A stretch of 64,000 nt of DNA from Mesorhabditis belari (lineage: Eukaryota; Nematoda; Chromadorea; Rhabditida; Rhabditidae), in contig CAUEEP010000871.1 in the NCBI GenBank assembly GCA_958450365.1, positions 1 through 64,000 of the forward strand, read 5' to 3'. Positions 19,901 through 31,024 of the stretch are shown in pieces (position 1 is the stretch's first letter; each line of letters starts with the position of its first letter). The notes under the pieces are model-generated. The model was not told where the DNA came from. It worked only from the letters and a program-made list of their open reading frames with translations, and did no database searches. The position numbers and the translations under genes were made by a program.

Positions 19901-22900
19901 TTCCTTTCCAGACGCTCGACCTCTTCGAAAAACTCCTCAAAATGCCATATCCGATGTCGAAACTTGGTTGTTTGGCATAGGTCTAGCTTGTAAACGAGAA
20001 ACCCGACTTCAGATCTCTTCGCCGTTCCCGATTTCGAGCACGGAGCCATGGAAAATTGGGGTCTTATCGTCTTCAGCGAACCAGTGAGACTAAAGGCTTA
20101 ACAAAAACTCTCTCAATCTAGATTCTCCTAGTTGACGGAGTTCAAGACAAACAGAGCAAAGTGCTTCGCCGATTGATGGCTCACGAGATCGCTCATCAGG
20201 TTGATCGAGTGGATGAGGAATTTCAGTTGATCTTTTAAAAGCAGACAAATGTTATTCTTGACTGTTTTACCATAAAAACAGAGTTCTGATTGGATCAATA
20301 GCTTGTTTTGAATCTATTAGAAAATCGATGCAATCTCACGGCCAATAATGTTAGAGACAGACTTTTAGCAGTTCGAAGGCTAGTGAAAACGATACGATGT
20401 TATCATCCCGTTGATTGTTTAGTGGTTTGGCAATCTGGTGACATTGAGATGGTGGAATGAACTGTGGTTGAACGAGGGATTTGCCCACTTCATGGAACTG
20501 TTCGCTTATCGTTTTTGGATGCCCGAAGATGAGGCGGTGAGAATGATGGAAGAGCTGGAACTGGAAATGGACTTATCGTTAGATTTGAGAAGACAAAAAC
20601 CGAGGACACAGATCCTCTTTAACGATTTTATCCAATCATTCCAAGAATCGTCTGAAAGTTAGCATTGAAATATCGAGCAATCATCAATTCCCCATCAATT
20701 CAATTCAGATAATCGAATTTATGTTCTCCGATAAACGGCAAGCCGCAACGAGACGCGATGCCCGATTACCAAGAAGAGCCGTTGTGGAAAAAGTGGATCA
20801 AGGAGATCAATACAATGTGGGTTGAAGGGATGGACGATCATCGGATATCGATGTTCAGATATGGCCGAGAACCCCGGGAGAGATCCGAGCAATGATCAAC
20901 CCGTTGACCTACGCCAAAGGAGGTTTCGGTCTCTTCTCAATGTACAAAATGCTCGGCCATTCCAACTTCTTTGCCTATTTGAAAGTGGGAGTTTTTTTTG
21001 AAATCTCATAGAAATTCTATGATATTGAAATGCATAATTATGACGCACTCTGTAGACAGTCAAAATCTTATATGGTTGCTATAGAAGGAGATGGTTGCTC
21101 TAATCTGAAAGCAAACCTTCGGCCACAAGAAGTTATTCAAGAAGTCATCGATATTCAGAACTATCTCATCAAACATCAACACGGCACAGTCAACAGCGAG
21201 GACATTTGGTCTCGAGATCTTTTCAACAGCACCGATATGGCTTTATGGGAGAATGTACACACGGTTCTACGAGATCATCTACACGTGGTATGATTTTTTG
21301 GAACTACTTTCCGATAAATGACTGCTTAAAACTGTTTTCCCAGCCTGGTCTCCCAGTTCTCATGCTGAATCGACATCAAAATGGAAGTTATTCGTTCACT
21401 GAAAAACTCTACGACTCATCGAGTATTGGTCTAGAGATTTCCCAGTTTCCCAAGATGTAAATCTCTTTCAATTTCCTCACAAAACTAATTTCAGTCATCG
21501 AACTTTTCCGATTTCGATCGAAATCGAAAGTAACAGGGTTTTTACGTGTGATAAGGAACGATTAAATGGTAAATTGAATTAATGTTCGATGAAATCTTCT
21601 ATTCAGACCTATTGTCGAATATCTCGATCGACTCGTTACCGATTCTCAATTTCGACGGCCGAGGCTACACTCGGATCTGTTATGGGAATGAGTGGAAGCG
21701 AGTATTAGAGGCAATTGATGAAACGGTTGGTTGTCTCGGGAGAGAACACAAGTTTTATACGGCTCTAATTCTTGAGATCGTCAGATATTGAACTTATTTT
21801 GACATCAAACTGGTCACCAAATCACGAGAATAAGATTTCCTGTCGGTGCTTGGCTATTAACGAGATTGACCCTTTTTGTCCAGTTTAACGAGTCATCTGA
21901 CTTATCAGTTGGCTATGTTACGAATAAGAAAGTATAACTCTTCGACAAGGTGACCGAAAGTTGTCAGGCGCTGTCTCCACTCTCGCGAGCGATTCTTTAC
22001 GACGATCTGTTTGCGATGGCCGACATCGGCAGAGTCCCCTACTCCCTTGTCCTCGATTTCACCATTTCTCGACTTGGAAAAGTTACTTTCCCTCAAAACT
22101 TTAGTCACTCCTCATCTAGAAACTCGAATTGAACAGAGCGGCACGGAGTGTTTTGTCGACGAGACTTCGCGAGATTTTCAAACGAGTGAAAACAGAGATG
22201 AACCCCACGCAACGCCTTCTTTGTCAAGTTTGTTTTAATCACATCGACTTGATCAGGAATTTCAGAAAGTCTGCAAACAGTATGGGCGATATGACCAATT
22301 GTCTCAAGCTTGTCTCTTCAATGCAGAGTTTGGTGTTCTTATATGTAGATGGCCTACAACGGTACATTTAGTGGGTTTTATCGCGATAAGATCGGCGCCG
22401 ACGAGCTTGAGTTGAAGTACAAGCGGCTCCTCGATGAAGGTTAGGTTTGAGAAGGAAGAAAATCAACCTTTATGCAATATTTACGAATTCCGAGCGCCTT
22501 TCAGTAGTCCCTGGCCCCAATTAAGGCCCCGGTACTCAATGGAAAGCCGCTGGCTGGTCGCACACAAGCCCTCCTCGAACGCTCAGTACCCCTCGTGGGT
22601 TCCGAGCTCCACATCTCATCTTGGGGGTGGACGATTTTTCGCGCCCGATTTAACTGAGCTGAGCCTCACTTCAGATTCGATGATTTTGAGCATTGGCGGT
22701 CAATGTAGTCTTAAAAGATTTGTCCCTACCCCAGGTTACCTTAGCCCTGTTTTCAACATAATTCCAACGTAAATGAAGATGATTTACCAAAGATAGAAAG
22801 AAAATAGAATTCCAAAAGTACTGCCAATAGCAACTCAGCTTCAGATCTAATATTCCGGAAATTTTTTCCTCATCTGAGACTGAGACTCAAGCATTCTATT

Positions 22901-24504
22901 CTTCTTTTCCAGAAGATCTCAACGCTGTGAAAACCCTCGTGGCTTTTCTATTTACTTCTCGGATATGGAAATACCCGGAAATGTGAGTGACAAGACTTTT
23001 CTAAAGGCATCCTTTTCTATAGGATTCTGAATGGATTGATTGAAGATGGTCGAATGATTTCTCTAAATGGATTGCTCGATGAAACGCAGACTCAACGTCT
23101 CGTCCCGATGCTACCTCAATTGAGTCAACATCCAAATGTCGGAAAAGATGCTATCAAATTCCTCATCAAAAATGGGAAGAGGATTCATGAGAGGTTGGTG
23201 ACAATGGGGAAGATAAAACATATCTGAAGTGAATTGTGGTTAAAGTCTAAGTGGCTGTTTAGGTGAAGATTTGGTTTCATCAATCATTGCTAATCAGTTC
23301 TACAAATCATCACAAAATCTTTGATATGACTATTTACTCTGAAAAAAGGAACAATAATGATTGGTTGAGATTCTCTTCACCTTTTTATAGTTACTGCTTA
23401 TCGTTATACGTTATTTGTTTGTTTCTTTTCAAGACTCCACAAATCATGGAGTGCCATGCTCGACGTCTACTCATGGTTGCTGAAAGCCGTCAGCAATGAG
23501 GACGATATTCGGAGAGTGAGTCTTTAGATTAGGGATCAGGGAATCATCGATATAGGACAATAAAAAGCTTTAACTTTGTCACTCCACCATTCAATCAATT
23601 TGATTTTGCCGAACATAATCTTCGCAACAAATCAACTTTGACATTCAATCAATACGTCTATCATATGTCTAACTATAACGTAAGAATTGTAAGCATTGTA
23701 GTTCTAACTAGAAAGAATTGGAAGAAATATCTCTCTTCTGAGGTTTCTGCACCTTGGACATGAGGATTCATTTTGGGATTCCTTTAGAGCAATCCAGGGG
23801 CGAGCATTGTTTGAAATTTACAGCAATGCAAATGTAGGCTCGGAGATAGTCGAAAATCTACATTTAAGAACACCAAACTCTGCCTTGAAGAGACAAGCTT
23901 GAGACAATTGGCCATATCGCCCATACTGTTTGCAGACTTTCTGAAATTTCTGATCCAGTCGATGTGATTAAAACAAACTAGACAAAGAAGGCGTTGCGTG
24001 GGGTTCATCTCCGTTTTCACTCGTTTGAAAATCGTCAAAATCTTATCAGATCTTGTCAAAGTTTTCACTGTTGGAAGAGTCTTCAGATCAATCAAATGCG
24101 CTCAACACTTCCACAAGAGGCAGCCGAGATGTCCATTTGGGAGGAGACCTTCGAGGAATATCGGCTTCGCGTCAAATGGAATGAGAAAATCAAGGTGAGA
24201 CAAAGAGAGCTGGGAAAAAGTACATGGGAAAAAGTATCGTAATCTAAAGTAAAGACAAGCAATGGTGCACTAAATGTGGATATTTTCGAAAACGACCGTA
24301 ATCTCGCTAAATTTTGAGCAAACCATTCTTCATTTGTCTCATTTTGTGAGGGTTTTCGAGAAAAATCGAACGATCTCCGAAATAAACGGATTTGACAATT
24401 ATTTACGTTAACATTACGATCGTTTTTCGAAATCATCCACATTTTAGAGGCTACGACTCGATCAAGATTATGATATTTTTGCCCATGTCTATAACAAATC
24501 CTAG
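16969..24504 (+). CDS. M1-family zinc aminopeptidase, membrane-anchored
   Basis: It cleaves N-terminal residues from peptides; a type II membrane topology is inferred. Exon 16969-17010 ([14 protein letters not shown]) plus the exon from 17129 ([15 protein letters not shown]) encode a short cytosolic tail and a signal anchor. Well-phased exons follow: about 17445-17583, 17625-17720, 17864-17971, 18010-18174 ([11 protein letters not shown]), 18778-18880, 18950-19015, 19912-19966, 20013-20083 (exopeptidase motif GAMEN), 20122-20199 (HEIAH), 20423 on (WFGNLVT..NEGF, third zinc ligand Glu 18 residues after the second His), 20859-20984 (TYAKGG, catalytic Tyr), 21159-21287, 21344-21456, 21495-21568, 21607-21725, 21968 on. 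A decayed-looking ERAP1-like C-terminal half follows, with last exons near 24110-24196 and 24448-24504. The catalytic core is intact. Exons near 17.2, 18.2-18.7 and 22.1-24.1 kb are unclear, and an inverted duplication disturbs the last part. It could be active or a recent pseudogene. Confidence 0.85.
19032..19545 (-). mobile_element. 514-bp internally deleted mariner (MITE) in an aminopeptidase intron
   Basis: Same family as 6445-6964 but reversed: TTGGGTTGGTGAATTGAAAA at the left, TTCTCAATTCACCAACCCAA at the right, TA on both sides. It contains the same internal foldback and transposase tail. It sits in the intron 19016-19911 between the exons ending AFE and starting TLDLF, so splicing need not be harmed. 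Confidence 0.88.
22170..22350. repeat. Exonic segment with an inverted copy at 23845-24030
   Basis: The stretch encoding [20 protein letters not shown] and the next ~100 bp reappears on the opposite strand at 23845-24030 with only a few changes. Both copies lie within the aminopeptidase gene, about 1.5 kb apart, and could form a hairpin in the transcript. Confidence 0.8.
22440..22900. other. GC-rich patch inside the aminopeptidase gene, unassigned
   Basis: The base composition differs from its surroundings at 22490-22680 (CCCTGGCCCC, GGCCCCGGTACTC). Two plus frames are open here; one contains [20 protein letters not shown], which faintly recalls a retroelement protease region. I cannot assign it; it may be inserted DNA. 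Confidence 0.3.
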
Positions 24505-24631
24505 TCACAACGAAAATCTTTTAGCCTCAAATTGTCGATTGGTTCGAAAGATATTTGGAAAGAGAGACCTCGACTCCAACAAAGAACTCAAGCCGAATCT
24601 ATCCTGATTCCTTTGATATCAAAGAGTCGAA

Positions 24632-25165
24632 TTATTTGACAGTTTCGTCATTTTGTTTTCATTAATAAAGCGGTTGTAGTGCTAGAAATAAGGCAACAAT
24701 CACTTTACGAAGTTGTGATTGTTGGACGGTGTACACAAGTTGATTGAAAATATGCCGCGTCGTTGTCAAGCAGTGATCAAAGCTTGATAGTGCTCCGACT
24801 AACAAAGGAGGTCCTTCAGGTCAGCATCTCGAATTAGCTGGGACCAAATGGATCTTATAGAATCAACCATGCTGATCACGAATATCTATATAACTTTTGC
24901 CCTCGTTCCCCGAAACGCAAGATATTTGGCACGGAAGTTTTGGCACTTACCTTATAAAGTCCCTGACGTGTTGGAAGAAGGAACGGCTGTAGTCTAGTGG
25001 ATAAACGTCTTGTATCAGGTGCGAACCTTGATTGTTTCACCGCTGGTTCCTTTTCCCTCAAAGCTTTATCAAAAAGTCGATTTGACAGTTTCGTCACTTT
25101 GTTTTCATCAATAAAGCGGTTGTAAAGCTAGAAATAAGGCAACAATCACTTTACGAAGCCCTTTT
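24632..25165. repeat. Direct repeats (~86 bp) flanking a tRNA-like relic
   Basis: TTGACAGTTTCGTCA...AATAAAGCGGTTGTA...ATCACTTTACGAAG occurs at 24632-24720 and again at 25080-25165. Between them, at 24986-25052, is a tRNA-like stretch (CTGTAGTCTAGTGGATAAAC ... GGTTCC) that starts GGAACGGC and ends GGTTCC. The arrangement may be a duplicated 3' end of the aminopeptidase gene. Confidence 0.65.
24664..24669 (+). terminator. Poly(A) signal AATAAA, probable aminopeptidase 3' end
   Basis: AATAAA lies 160 bases after the proposed stop at 24504. A second AATAAA is in the repeat copy near 25111. The canonical hexamer and its position support the 3' end, but there is no direct evidence of cleavage. Confidence 0.45.
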
Positions 25166-25169
25166 ATGC

Positions 25170-25600
25170 GTCATTTCATGCGTTCCAAATCTGCTTAGAT
25201 CGATTAAACACCATACTTTCACCAGATCGTTTCACTTTCGAGTCGATGGTCCCTTTGATCTGCACTGAAACTCGAAACTAGCGAAAAACTTGAAAATAAA
25301 AAGAGTGAAGCGAAATAGTTGAGGATTCGTGGAGATCAAAGGGTTGCGCTTCTGCTCAGACGGGGTTATACAGGAAATATGATAGGTGATGTTAAGACAT
25401 CATTCTCCCAGTTACCGAGACGACCCGTAAGAGTGAATAAAGTCGGGGCCAAACAATCAAGTCAAGCCATAATGGAAACGAGGACTTAGCTGGCTAATTT
25501 GTGGTGTTAAACGGTTTGCACAGACGTCGACAAGACAAAAAGAGAGATTTTAGAAATGGTTTAAACCATCCGACAACTAAAAACCATCCAAACTTTCAAC
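25170..25600. other. Intergenic, nothing recognised
   Basis: One plus frame is open for about 43 codons near 25363-25490 (..VKTSFSQLPRRPVRVNKVG..), with no family resemblance. No repeat arms or RNA genes seen. Confidence 0.4.
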
Positions 25601-26049
25601 TCTTTATTCACAACAAAACACAATATAATAAACCCAACCTATAAAACAGAACAACAAAGTAACATAAACGCCAAAAAAATAGAAAAACCCGTAAACGTTG
25701 AAAAACAATTGAGAGACAAGAGACAAAAACAACAATTTAGAAGAGTAGTTTATCATGAACAACGAAAATGTATTGATATCAATCGGCGTCGTTGGTTGTT
25801 CAACTGAATGTTCAAACGGGACGACGCTCTTCTTTTTCACATCACGTGGAATCGCTTTTCGTTTATCTAAAGTTGATTGTATTGTACATTTGCCAAAGGA
25901 ACTCTATACTGCAATTTTTTTATCAAATTTAGAAATCTCGCTAACTTAGCAACAAAAAAACTAACCATAAGCATTCTCTGATTTCTCTCTCGTGTAATAA
26001 TCAATACTGATTTCACTAAAAACAAAAATACTTTCAAAGTTTTCAAAGT

Positions 26050-26275
26050 TCAAAGTACCAAAAATTCCCGATAAACAATGTATCCAAGTGATTCGTAGAT
26101 GCGGATCGCGGCCACGTTACTTTTGCGGACAAACAGATCGAGGAAGTAACAGTTTTTCCTGAAAATAAATATGAAACATGTGAGAATGTCAAAGTTACCT
26201 TATGCTCGTCCCCTTCAGCCCTTTCATCAAATATGTGGCGATGCCTCGTTTACGAAAGCGACCAACAACGGTGAG
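26050..26275 (-). pseudogene. NAA20-like N-acetyltransferase (NatB catalytic subunit), C-terminal fragment, copy 1
   Basis: Two exons in phase on the minus strand, 26199-26275 and 26050-26158, encode 61 residues and a stop. The GNAT acetyl-CoA loop is visible as RFRKRGIATYLM (R-x-x-G-x-A). The second exon has FLDLFVRKSN..AIRIYESLGY, the hallmark C-terminal signature of NAA20, which acetylates Met-Asp/Glu/Asn starts as part of NatB. Family proteins are about 170-180 residues. The first ~90 residues (substrate-binding half) and the tail after VYR are absent, so this is a fragment. Acceptor TTTCAG precedes the first exon, but no coding exon is visible upstream. A near-identical copy is at 32386-32611. 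Confidence 0.75.
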
Positions 26276-26716
26276 CTGAAAGAAGAACATTGAATAAGAC
26301 CTTATTATTGTTTTTCCTTAAGTTTTAAGCCAAAAACTCACCTACTAACAAAAAGTTTTATAACTTTTCTGATAAACATCAGAACACAGTCACATAAACA
26401 CAGTCGTATTCTGAACCAGAAAAAAAATTTGCAGATCCTCATTGTTATGTATGGATGCTGGATGCATGCCGAGCTTTGTAATCCAAATATAAGCCGTGAC
26501 CTTTTTTTGTAAATGTCAGGCTTTGTCCTTTGTCCCGCGTCCTTTGTTGTCCTGGTGACTGGCAGTGTGTTCTCGTTGCGGGAAGTCAACGCCAGTTTGC
26601 TGGATGAATAGAATGATCATGGGTGTAGAATGCGAATACAATGAGGGTTTGGTTCAAAGTTTGGCCCCTCCATTTAGAATATTTTCAAAGCTATGTTCTT
26701 TATTCAAATGATTCCA

Positions 26717-26724
26717 TATAAAAG
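26717..26724 (+). promoter_or_regulatory. TATA box of the secreted-protein gene, copy 1
   Basis: TATAAAAG lies 30 bases upst of TTTTTTCAGACC, which fits an initiator (TCAGAC) or a trans-splice acceptor. The ATG is at 26775. The same arrangement is at 33050-33057 for copy 2. Confidence 0.5.
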
Positions 26725-26774
26725 ATTCCCCGTTTGGCCTTTTTTCAGACCAAACGCATTTCTCAACCAAACTG

Positions 26775-28694
26775 ATGTACCTCCTATTCGCCGTTCTCGT
26801 GTCTCACGGTAAATGATTTTGAGTTTTAAACTTAAGCTAAATACGATAAAAAAAATAAGTTTCAGCGTTGCCAGCGATTCTCTCGCTTCCCATCTGTACC
26901 AAATGTCCCACTGGTGGTTAGTGTAAATTGAATCAGGTTCAGATTGAAGATTTATTCAGAAGAGGGTCATTTCAGGGATTTGGTCCCGTTGGAGAGACAC
27001 TACGGATTGCACAAAGAGCTGTGGATTGAATGGTAAAAAGAATCAGATAAGAACGTGCACATCAAGGGATAATGGATGCCCGTGCAGGTCAGCCTTTCCT
27101 ATAAAGTTTAAAGTTGATATTATTCTATTGTATTGATTGATTGATCTGATTGATTAGTTAGCAAATGTTTCGATTACACTGGCCACTTTCGGCTTGTTTT
27201 GTGATTACACAAACCGAAAATAGCCAGTTTAATCGAAATGAAAGTGGTAAAGTCTAAAAGATTCAAATGAATCGAAAAATTTCCTAAAACAGATCGTTTA
27301 GCGGCGTTCGTTCGCGTACTGTTCCCTGTCCGGTGGCCATGTGTACTTTTCCGGAGTCCACGTGTGCTGCTAGGTACGAGAAGTGGTGGGACACAAATCG
27401 AAATGAGTATATCTGTGGAAACGTGACCTTGCCCACCGATTATAAGGCGCCAACTTGTGTTATTAAACTCACTACGAAGACGAGCACAACTAAAGCGACC
27501 ACCAAAAAGGCGACAACGAAACCGACTACCAAAAAGGCGACAACCAAAGCCACGACAAAGAAGGCGACAACAAAAGCGACTACTAAAAAAGCAACAACAA
27601 AACCTACTACAAGAAAGACGACAGCCAAAGCCACTGCCACTACCACAACTAATCGTATGTTATCGACTTGTAACGAAAAAATCTGTCGTTTCTTTTTTGC
27701 CGTTGGCAATTTAAGGTTTTTCTCAGCATCAACCCTGCCATTTTGACTATCATTCGATGTAGAATAAGATTACGCGTTGAATGATACCAAAATCAACTCA
27801 AAATATAACACCCATCCAAAGTTATGAGGCAAAAGGTTAAGTCCCGCCCATAAGTATGTTATATCCCGCCTAAAGTCTCGTTAAAAAAATAGTAGAGTCA
27901 CCAGTCTTTTCATAATCGAATCATTCAGGATGCGACCCTTGCACACTCGCTCAACTTCTTGCTTTTAGACCAGTTGAAAGCCCAACCACTTTCACACCAG
28001 TTTTCAGGTTAGTTACGAGGCATGTGTATCGAAAGAATAGAAAAATGATTGCAGTTATGATTCTGTCACTGGCTGCGCTCAAGTGAGCGGGAATTGCAGT
28101 GGATCTGCAGTTGATGACTTTGTGAGTTGTTGTTTCACTTTCTTTCTCTTTCTTCCTCCTTGTCTTTCCCTCTTTCTCTTTCTCCTTATTACTATTCGCT
28201 TTTGTTTTTGTTAAAATCTGATTTTTCAGGTACATATGGGGGGCAACCCAGAGATAGGAAACTTTGGTCTACTCGGCTATGTCTGTGGTTGTGGATCGGT
28301 AAGCGGAAATGAAATATTAGTAAGATTCAAATGTAACAACAACTATATTCAATAATAAGAAAAGAACTTTAAAACCTTCAGGTAAATAACAAGCCAGAAG
28401 CTCCTTTTCTCTGCTCGCCTGCTGGAAAATGGCAATATGGTCGGGGTGAGTTAATATTTTAAACGTTAGTCAAACGAAAGCTTCGATTTATAGCCAACAC
28501 TTGGCGATTGGTACTGCTATTCCGAGCCAGATTGTTTGCATGGTATTGCACGTACCGTTGGCACCGCTCTTGCTCCATGCCCCACAGCCACACCGTCCAC
28601 TACAACGCCAGTGCCATTAATCCCCGCTCCTGGAACGGCTAATCACTTTGTCTTCCCCATTCCCCAACCCCGAATACTAGATTTTCTCTGGTAG
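26775..28694 (+). CDS. Secreted TSP-1 / Thr-rich / C6-type protein, copy 1 (probably frameshifted)
   Basis: Exons: 26775-26808, 26866-26916, 26976-27087, 27293-27654, 27929-28007, 28055-28121, 28230-28298, 28382-28445 and 28494-28694. Signal peptide MYLLFAVLVSHALPAI. A thrombospondin type-1-like module follows (WSRWRDTTDCTKSCG ... RTCTS), with its end in the next exon (RSRTVPCP). Then come about 60 residues of TTKKATTKPTTKK repeats, likely a mucin-like O-glycosylated stalk. The C-terminal Cys-rich region (CDPCTLAQ.., GCAQVSGNCSGSA, GYVCGCGS, CSPAGKW) resembles the nematode C6 domain (DUF282 type). Exon 28382-28445 carries one extra base relative to copy 2 (GGTCGGG against GGCGGG). This puts the last exon out of frame unless splicing differs. 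An extracellular role is inferred only from domains. Confidence 0.75.
27171..27238. repeat. Intronic hairpin in copy 1
   Basis: CGATTACACTGGCCACTTTC is inverted as GAAAATAGCCAGTTTAATCG with a short loop. It is conserved in copy 2 at about 33487-33554. It could form a stem in the intron RNA. Confidence 0.7.
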
Positions 28695-28804
28695 TTCAGT
28701 CTCTTTTTTAAAAACAGCCATCCATTGTTCCATTCTATTCTTATTTGTATTTTTCTTTACTGTTTTAATAAATGTTTGACTATTTACTTGTGTCATTTTG
28801 CGTG

Positions 28805-29762
28805 ATTCCTCACAGCTATTAAAAAGCACTTGTGTAAGGTGTAAGGTCACAATCACAGATATTCATATGTGTGAAATCATTTCGTCAGCTTCGTGATTTT
28901 TAGGGTGATGCATTAGGCTCACTCGATCATCATTTTGATTTTCGAAAAATTTTGTCAACCCAAGAAAGTAGTGGTAGGGTTTTTTACCTTATTGAAAGGA
29001 GTATCGACCCGGGACCGGAGAATAAATTTGGATTTGAGTTTTCGATGGCCATTGTTGAGAGTTCGACGAGTTGATGTGCACAGTCCAACTGATATTGATA
29101 GACTTTCCTAGTGCTGCACGCGTAAAAGCCGAGTTTCTTTAGAAAAAAGAATAGAAAAACTGAATTTCTACCTGGAAAAAGCAATGAAAATGAACTGAAA
29201 ATGAAAATGAAAATGAATGGTTGGGTTCGAACTCTTGGCTTTTGCTGTACAACCACTCAACCACTCGGCCACCGATGAATCGTTTGCGTTGAAAAAAATT
29301 CGGTTTAAAAGAAGAGGCTCAAAATTTTTATACCAGTTTGGCGGTGATTACCTATCATTCTGCAGCTAATTTTTACATTATTGGAATCAGCGTAAAATTC
29401 TGCGTCCAATGGTCATCGGAAAAGGCCACAGAACCCAATCATTCTTCCTTTGTAAATATTAGCTTGGTAAATATGAAATTTTTACCAAGCTTCATTTGGA
29501 TGCACTCATGTTACCATTGGAAATCATTCACACGTTCTTGGGAAATCATATCGAAGCGGGAAATGGTTCCCCCCACGATCTCACTGATGCCCCCATACGA
29601 CTCACCCTGAGCTCTTTGCTTCTCCGCAAAGCTCACCATCGTGACTTTTGGAAGTATTTTTTATGGGAATCAGCGTAAAATACTGCGTCCAATGGTCATC
29701 GGAAAAGGTCACAGAACCCAATCATTCTTCCTTTGTAAATAGATCAAACCTTTGAATGGAAT
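28805..29762. repeat. Duplicated segment with an inverted copy at about 37880-39290
   Basis: It holds, in order, CTATTAAAAAGCACTTGTG, a tRNA-derived SINE (minus strand, 29224-29275), a block CGTAAAATTCTGCGTCCAAT and a mariner transposase scrap (29487-29660). The same parts occur reversed from 39290 down to 37880. The ~85-bp CGTAAAATTCTGCGTCCAAT block appears on both sides of the mariner scrap in both places. Confidence 0.85.
29224..29275 (-). repeat. tRNA-derived SINE head, inverted copy
   Basis: Minus-strand TGGCCGAGTGGTTGAGTGGT (A box of Ser/Leu type) and AGAGTTCGAACCC (B box), followed by TTTCATTTTCATTTTCA. The plus copy is at 38805-38865. Confidence 0.6.
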
Positions 29763-29765
29763 GTA

Positions 29766-31021
29766 TTAGGTTGGCGACATTGAAATTTCGTTTTTGAGCA
29801 ACAACAAAATTTATTCGTAAAAATAAACTAGAAACAATTAATCAACAATAGATTCCCCCCAGCTACCAATAACATTTTTCTATCTTTGACGCAAATTATG
29901 GATACTCTCTTGTAAGAATTGTGCTGGTTTTGATTGAAAGAAAGCAGAGACCCATTTTTTGATGTCTTCGATGTTCTGGAACTTGTGGCTTTCGAGTGAA
30001 TGCCGAATACTTCGAAAGAAATGGTAGTCAGACGGGGCAATATCTGGACTATAAGGCGGATGAACTAGAAGTTCCCAGCCCCATTGCTCAATCTTCTCTT
30101 GCGTAATTTTGGCAACGTGAGGACAGTCATTGTCTTGTAACAATCGCACCGTTGTCGGATCAATTCCTTTTGAGCGAAGAACCGCGTCCGCGCGATCTAG
30201 TTGTCTTTTGCATTAAGATTCTTTAAGATTTGCATCAATAGTCTGACCAGAAATTAACACTTCGAAATGGACCAGGCCTCGGGTATTCCACCAAACCGAC
30301 AGCATAACTTTCTTTCCATGAAAATCTGGTTTAGGTATTGGCTTTGGAATTTCTCCCGGATTGAGCCATTGTCTTATCCTTGTAATATTGTCATAATGAA
30401 TCCATTTCTTGTCAGAAGTTAAAATTGCATCCCAAAATCCACTATTCTTGAAAATTCTAAGCAAATTTCCTGAACAAAGAACTCTGATGGCTTTGCTTGC
30501 ATCGCTTAATGAATGTGGAATCCATTTTCCAGCTTTATTGAGCTTGCCCAATTCATGCAAATGGTTTTCGGTTGTTTTATGATCACAATTAAAATATTCC
30601 GCAAGTTTCCATGTAGTCTTTATCGGATCACTTTCGATTATCCGCTTCAAATCGTTGTTTGTCCTCGTCCCAGATCTTCCAGACTTCTGTCACCCTTTCG
30701 AAATCTTTTGAACCAGTTTTGACATCGATGAACAGTGATAACATCTTTCTCAAATACGTTACAAAGTGATTCATGCGATTCAGTTGCTTTTTTTTCATGT
30801 TTGAAATCGCGACAGCAACAAATGCGAAGTCGATATTTTGAGGTCGTCTAGCATCTATAAGATTTTTTTACTAAATTCTTCAACTGGAAATAAAGAAAAG
30901 ACGCGTAATAAAGCACAATAATTATATCTTTAAAACAGAAGAGATTGCGACGGTAATAGTATCCACAGTGTTAAAATCCATAAAGAGAAACGCAAACGAA
31001 ATTTCAATGTCGCCAACCTAA
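29766..31021 (-). mobile_element. Near-complete mariner element, 1256 bp, TA target duplication
   Basis: Ends TTAGGTTGGCGACATTGAAA and TTTCAATGTCGCCAACCTAA are perfect inverted repeats of at least 28 bp flanked by TA. The minus strand encodes the transposase. All three catalytic Asp of DD34D are present: TSDKKWIHYDN, LLQDNDCPH and YSPDIAPSDYHFF, with 34 residues between the last two. The HTH region (WKLAEYFNCDHKTTENHL) is present. Two lesions are visible: an in-frame TAA at 30213-30215 and a frame break near 30680. The copy is young but inactive unless stop readthrough or another source of transposase helps. Confidence 0.93.
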
Positions 31022-31024
31022 TAT

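Larger units (their letters stand above)
25605..28985. repeat. Segmental duplication unit 1 (direct copy at about 32030-35580)
   Basis: From AACGTTGAAAAACAATTGAG through the acetyltransferase remnant and the secreted-protein gene to the GGGTGATGCATTAGG block, the sequence recurs in the same order and orientation about 6.33 kb downstream. Pieces also recur inverted at 39.2-39.86 kb. Confidence 0.9.

Noticed and set aside
26338..26589. Minus ORF (83 codons) upstream of the TSP-1/C6-type gene, also at 32722-32922
   Set aside because: It lies in the promoter-side region of both copies, overlaps no splice pattern and does not supply the missing NAA20 N-terminus.
27440..27709. Hydrophobic minus-strand ORF (VVAFLVV repeats), also at 33759-33977
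   Set aside because: It is the complement of the Thr/Lys codon repeats of the TSP-1/C6-type genes, which have the signal peptide, splice sites and cysteine pattern.
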